Shown here in pieces: positions 60,181 through 64,000 of a stretch of 64,000 bases of DNA. The translations under genes were made by a program, and so were the position numbers. Source of the stretch: Pyricularia pennisetigena. Taxonomy: Eukaryota > Ascomycota > Sordariomycetes > Magnaporthales > Pyriculariaceae. The stretch is from contig NW_021940919.1 in NCBI RefSeq assembly GCF_004337985.1, positions 899,106-963,105 of the forward strand. Reading direction: 5' to 3'. The notes below the pieces were generated by a model. The model was not told the DNA's origin, did not search any database, and saw only the letters and a list, made by a program, of their open reading frames with translations. Every line of letters starts with the position of its first letter. Positions within the stretch are counted from its first letter, which is position 1.

Positions 60181-62368
60181 TAGAGATATTACCTTTATAA
60201 CGGATAAATTTTATCCACATATAAACAACGAAAATACCAATATAAATAATATAAACGAGGTCGAATTCTCTTTACCAGATTTCGAGGTAAATCCAGTAAA
60301 TAATACAAATATAAATAAAGATAATAACGTTGATAAAAATAACATTAATAACGTTAATAACGCGAATAACGTTAATAATGCTGATAAAAACAACGTTGTT
60401 ACCAATAACAATAATCCCCAAGCAGCTAACAATTCGTCTATAAAAATAAACATAAAAAATAAACCCCCAATAAATTCTGCAGAATATAAAATATATAATG
60501 ACGTTCTATTTACGATACGTGATATTAATAAATCGTTAAAATTTAATTTTAACGAAGATAATTACGTATTAATAACAAATTCGTTAATAGAACCGAATAC
60601 CTATAAACAAGCCATGGAAAGCCAAGATTGGGAAAATTGGCTGCAGGCTTGCAAAGACGAAAAGAATAGCTTAACAGAATCCAATACTTTTACTATAACG
60701 GATTTACCTCCAAATAAAATAGCTATAACTGGGCGCTGGGTTTTTAAGAAAAAACCCTTAAATAATATAAATAATATTCGTTTTATTACGGATATTAATA
60801 AACGGTATCGTTATAAAGCCAGATGGGTAGTACAGGGATTCCACCAAATTATGGGTGTTGATTACCTGGATACTTTTTCTACAATTTGTAGAACAGAAAC
60901 CTGGCATATATTTATAATGCTAGCATTACATAAAGGGTGGTACGTCATTCAATATGACGTTAAGAACGCGTTTTTACACGCAGATATCGATACCGAAATA
61001 TATATAAAGTTACCTACAGGGCTATATATGGATAAAAAGTATATAAATAAAATGGGTAAATTGAATAAAGCCCTGTATAGTCTAAAACAAGCGCCTAAAC
61101 TTTGGTATAAATACCTTACCAAAACGCTGATAAAGTTAGGTTTTACTGTTTTCCCATACGACGAAGGCGTATATATAAACCAAAATAATAATAACCAATT
61201 TTTTGGCATTATTATGGTTTGCCACGTCGACGATATTTTGGCATTTAATACCGATTTATCGTTATTGGATATTTTTTATAAAGAATTATCCAAATATATA
61301 AAAATAGAATGTATGGGACCTGTATCCAATTTTTTGGGTAACAGGATAATTATAAACAAAAACAATAAAACCGCTTTTATTAGCCAGGAAGATTATATTA
61401 ATAAAATATTGAATAAATTTAATATTATAAATAACGAAAAACCTTTTACCATTCCGGGGGTACCAGGTTTGAAATTCGATATAAATAAACATAAAGCTAC
61501 AAAAGAGGAAATCAAAGATTTCCAACAGAAAGTAGGCTCACTACTATATTTAGCAATAAAAAGCCGCCCAGATATAACATATTGCACGTGTTTAGCCGCC
61601 AGGTTTATGGCTAATCCTGGGGCTGAACATTTCAAGATTTTTGAAAATGTTTTTAAATATTTGCTAAAAAATCCCACTTTTGGCCTACAATATAACGTTA
61701 ATAATATATCCCAACATAACGTTAACAATAACGGATCCAATAAAAATAACGTTAACGAAAAGTTAATAAATAATATAAATAATATAAATAATATAAACCT
61801 GCAGGATAAAAGCCAAAATAACGATAATATGTTATTTATTAAGGGATATACAGACTCTGATTGGGTTAACGACCTAAATCAAAGACGTTCCACTACTGGA
61901 TATATATTTAGCCTGTCCAACAGTTATAACATAAATAACGATAACAATATAATAAGTTGGACTTTTCAACTTCAGAAAACGGTAGTTTTATCGTCGACTG
62001 AAACTGAGTGTATGGCTTTACGGGACGCCGTTAAAGAAGGCATATATTTAAATAATATGCTAAATTATATAAATAATAATTTAAAGTTGGGTTTTAACAT
62101 TAAAACCCCTTTAATTTTAGTGGATAATACGTCTACCATAAAGCTCGCGGAAAACCCGGAATTTCATAAAAGATCTAAACATATCGATATAATATATCAT
62201 TTTAGCCGCGAAGCTATGAATAATAATTTAGTTGAGTTGAAATATATACCAACTAAATTAAATATAGCTGATTTTTTAACCAAATCAGTACCCGGACCTT
62301 TGCACAAGGATCTATTATCCTATGCAAATGTTAATAACGGTGCAGAAGATAATAATAAAAATAAATAA
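60181..62368 (+). pseudogene. Copia pol, second copy: reverse transcriptase and RNase H
   Basis: Starts in the linker between integrase and reverse transcriptase and repeats the first copy with scattered transitions (for example TTTACAACTTG versus TCTACAATTTG near 60,885). From ATG 60,614 it is open to TAA at 62,366-62,368. It adds the missing RNase H domain: TDSDWVNDLNQRRSTTGYIF, SSTETECMAL and DNTSTIKLAENPEFHKRSKH, ending in IADFLTK. Reverse transcriptase catalytic residues are present. Confidence 0.9.
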
Positions 62369-62423
62369 AATAAAACGTATCCACTCGCTAATTTGTTTAT
62401 TATTTTATATAATAAATAAATTA

Positions 62424-62431
62424 CGGGGGTA
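62424..62431 (+). other. polypurine tract of the Copia element
   Basis: CGGGGGTA sits immediately before the 3' LTR, the place and composition expected for the plus-strand primer. Confidence 0.6.
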
Positions 62432-63073
62432 TGTGAACATGGCTAGCGCAGGGCTAATTATATTAGCTACCCTGCATTATCTTATAACGGCTAGCACGGA
62501 CTAATTTTATTAGTCACCCTGCATCGAATAAATAAATAAATAACAAATAAAACGTATACGCGTTTATACACACAAAGCTTTATATATTACGTCTTTGTTC
62601 ATAGTTTCAACAACAAAACAAATACGTCATATATAATCTAGCTTAGTGGTATAATGCACGTACCATAATCTATATCATATATACGTTGAAGTGCGTGGGT
62701 TCGAATCCCGTTGTGGTCGCAGATTTTCTGTGCATGCATAAGCACAATGGGCCGTTAGGCTCAATAGGTCGGCAGGTTAGTCACATGAATAAGGCCAAAT
62801 CATGTGACGTGACCCCGCATTCCGGACATCCGGATCGAAGATCTGCACCTACGGATTCGAACACGTAATTCACAACTTAGCCTTAGATTCATCACCTTCA
62901 TAACCTTCATCGATTCAACGATTCAACGAATCGATTGTGCAACAACAATATATCATCTCTATTACCCGCTAGCAGACGGTTATCTGCCACTTCAACGTTC
63001 CATCAGCCTTATACGTGATCCACTTTTCCCCGCGTTCAAGATTAAGCTTATTCTATCTCGTAACCTCCTCACA
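62432..63073 (+). repeat. 3' LTR of the Copia element
   Basis: 642 bp, TGTGAACATGG...CTCCTCACA. It is less RIP-changed than the 5' LTR at several sites (CATAACCTTCATCGATTC retained). Confidence 0.92.
62632..62727 (+). ncRNA. tRNA-like Pol III unit in the 3' LTR
   Basis: Same A box (62,639-62,649), B box (62,698-62,708) and TTTT (62,724-62,727) as in the 5' LTR, with the internal promoter elements fully conserved despite changes elsewhere in the LTR. Confidence 0.55.
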
Positions 63074-63468
63074 TATACCGACCTTATACCAGAAATTAAA
63101 TTAAAATTGAAAAAGCTCGTTTTTTAGACGATTTACGCATTCGAAATACCTTATATAATATGCCTAACTTGGGTTATTACCAACGAACAGCCAAATTAGC
63201 TACCTGGCTTAATATTTAATTCCGTGGGTTAATATTATGCAAATCGGGGGTTTGAATCCGGGGGTTATTACAATTTTGGGGGTTTTTTCCAATTCGGGGG
63301 TTCGTCCATTTCGGGGGTTACAGGTCGGTACAAAAGGTTTAATTATCCAGGGGGTTCATATCGGGAGTTCGAATCGGGTTGGGACATAAAAGGGATTTTT
63401 TCTAAAGTTTTATTTTTTATATATTTTTCTTTTCCGATTTTATGTAAATAGTAGCAAAAAAAACGGGG
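63074..63468 (+). repeat. 3' internal tail of another LTR element, with GGGGGTT clusters
   Basis: At 63,245-63,375 a unit of the form TTCGGGGGTT recurs six or more times at irregular spacing. AAAAAAAACGGGG at 63,456-63,468 looks like a polypurine tract, as it abuts an LTR-like start. No coding sequence recognised. Confidence 0.5.
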
Positions 63469-63956
63469 TGTTAATTATATGCGTTATTTAACATGTAATA
63501 GGCTAACTTTTATTTATATATAAACCATAATAAATAGTGCCGAAATGGGGCTGTTGGGGCTATTAAATTTTCTATTATATTTTATATATTGCAAAAATTG
63601 CGATTTAAAATTAGCGAATGGGGTTTCACCCTATACCGGGTTTAATACCCACCCTGCATTTACGAGTCAGCTACCCTGTACCGGGTTGAAATTTTCACCA
63701 AATCAGCAAATTAGTGCGAACCCAAAAATGGTTTATATGGAAATAAGGGTGTTTTTTCAACAACGTATATAAAATAATTTTTCGGAAAATCGTGTGCGGT
63801 ACCAAAACTTTTGCGGGGTGCGGACCCCCACTTCGATGTCGGAAAATATATAAGGGAGATAAAGCAAAGTTCCCCCCACCAATGAATTAAATTTATTAAT
63901 CCCAAATTTAGTGAACAATTTAGTGCATTTAAACCCTGTAATTACAGGTTTTTACA
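63469..63956 (+). repeat. LTR-like sequence after a polypurine tract
   Basis: Begins TGTTAATTATATGCG after the purine run. It contains ATATATAAGGGAG near 63,846, a TATA-type element, and may end at TTTTTACA (63,956). The first 360 bp match 44,132-44,494. The end is not confirmed because no partner LTR is in the window. Confidence 0.5.
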
Positions 63957-64000
63957 ACGCAACTAGTACCACGCCGCACCTAGGCGAATGCCTAAACCCC

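Larger units (their letters stand above)
55315..63073 (+). mobile_element. Copia LTR retrotransposon, probably a join of two copies
   Basis: LTRs at 55,315-55,955 and 62,432-63,073 flank gag-protease-integrase-reverse transcriptase-RNase H, the Copia order. A primer binding site follows the 5' LTR and a G-run precedes the 3' LTR. About 1.6 kb of pol (58,583-60,179) is repeated at 60,181-61,776 with a single N between. The 5-bp flanks are CCGTA and TATAC, so there is no target duplication. RIP-type differences separate the two pol copies. Net length without the repeat would be about 6.2 kb. Confidence 0.9.

Noticed and set aside
1..64000. CRISPR arrays, bacterial operons, riboswitches
   Set aside because: Introns, LTR elements and RIP identify a fungal nuclear genome. 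The short repeats seen are microsatellites or transposon parts with no regular spacers.

Overview
The window looks like nuclear DNA of a filamentous ascomycete (Pezizomycotina, probably Sordariomycetes). Evidence: short introns with GTANGT-like donors, one with a perfect TACTAAC branch site; fungal mitochondrial enzymes of leucine breakdown; many A/T homopolymers between genes; and AT-rich blocks of decayed retroelements with C-to-T/G-to-A damage of the RIP (repeat-induced point mutation) type. The species cannot be fixed from sequence alone. I did all comparisons by eye.

Region 1 (1 to about 28,090) is GC-balanced, gene-bearing and repeat-poor. It holds isovaleryl-CoA dehydrogenase (minus) and the methylcrotonoyl-CoA carboxylase beta subunit (plus), head to head over a 552-bp intergenic region. 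These catalyse consecutive leucine-degradation steps. Then come a Ser/Pro-rich protein of unknown function, a broken SGNH hydrolase gene, a short-chain dehydrogenase resembling D-arabinitol dehydrogenases, a small EthD-type protein, a small secreted Cys-containing protein and a coiled-coil protein. Several intergenic stretches of 1 to 5 kb show no convincing gene.

Region 2 (about 28,090 to 41,000) is a nested transposon pile. A complete but RIP-ruined chromovirus-type Gypsy element (28,737-35,987, target duplication TTTCG) sits in the signal-peptide region of a small secreted-protein gene. A Fot1/pogo-like DNA transposon (36,448-40,146, TA duplication) sits near the 3' end of the same gene. 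That transposon itself carries a 1.84-kb Mutator-type non-autonomous element (38,182-40,025, 9-bp duplication CCAGAATAG). The secreted-protein gene is therefore cut into three pieces spread over 11.5 kb.

Region 3 (about 41,000 to 64,000) is mostly decayed repeats. Two apparently intact secreted-protein genes lie between them: one of 123 aa (minus, 41.4 kb) and one of 190 aa resembling an ADP-ribosyltransferase (plus, 42.9 kb). Further on are fragments of the Mutator-type family, unidentified RIP blocks, a solo Copia LTR with a clean TAAAA duplication, a 120-bp tandem repeat, the 3' part of another chromovirus, and a Copia element (55,315-63,073). The Copia element has 641/642-bp LTRs, a primer site matching the anticodon arm of initiator tRNA-Met, and a tRNA-like Pol III unit inside each LTR. 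About 1.6 kb of its pol appears twice around a single N and its flanks lack a target duplication, so it is probably a join of two copies.

The overall picture is a conserved metabolic arm next to a RIP-damaged, repeat-rich arm holding small secreted-protein genes, as described for 'two-speed' genomes of plant- and insect-associated fungi.
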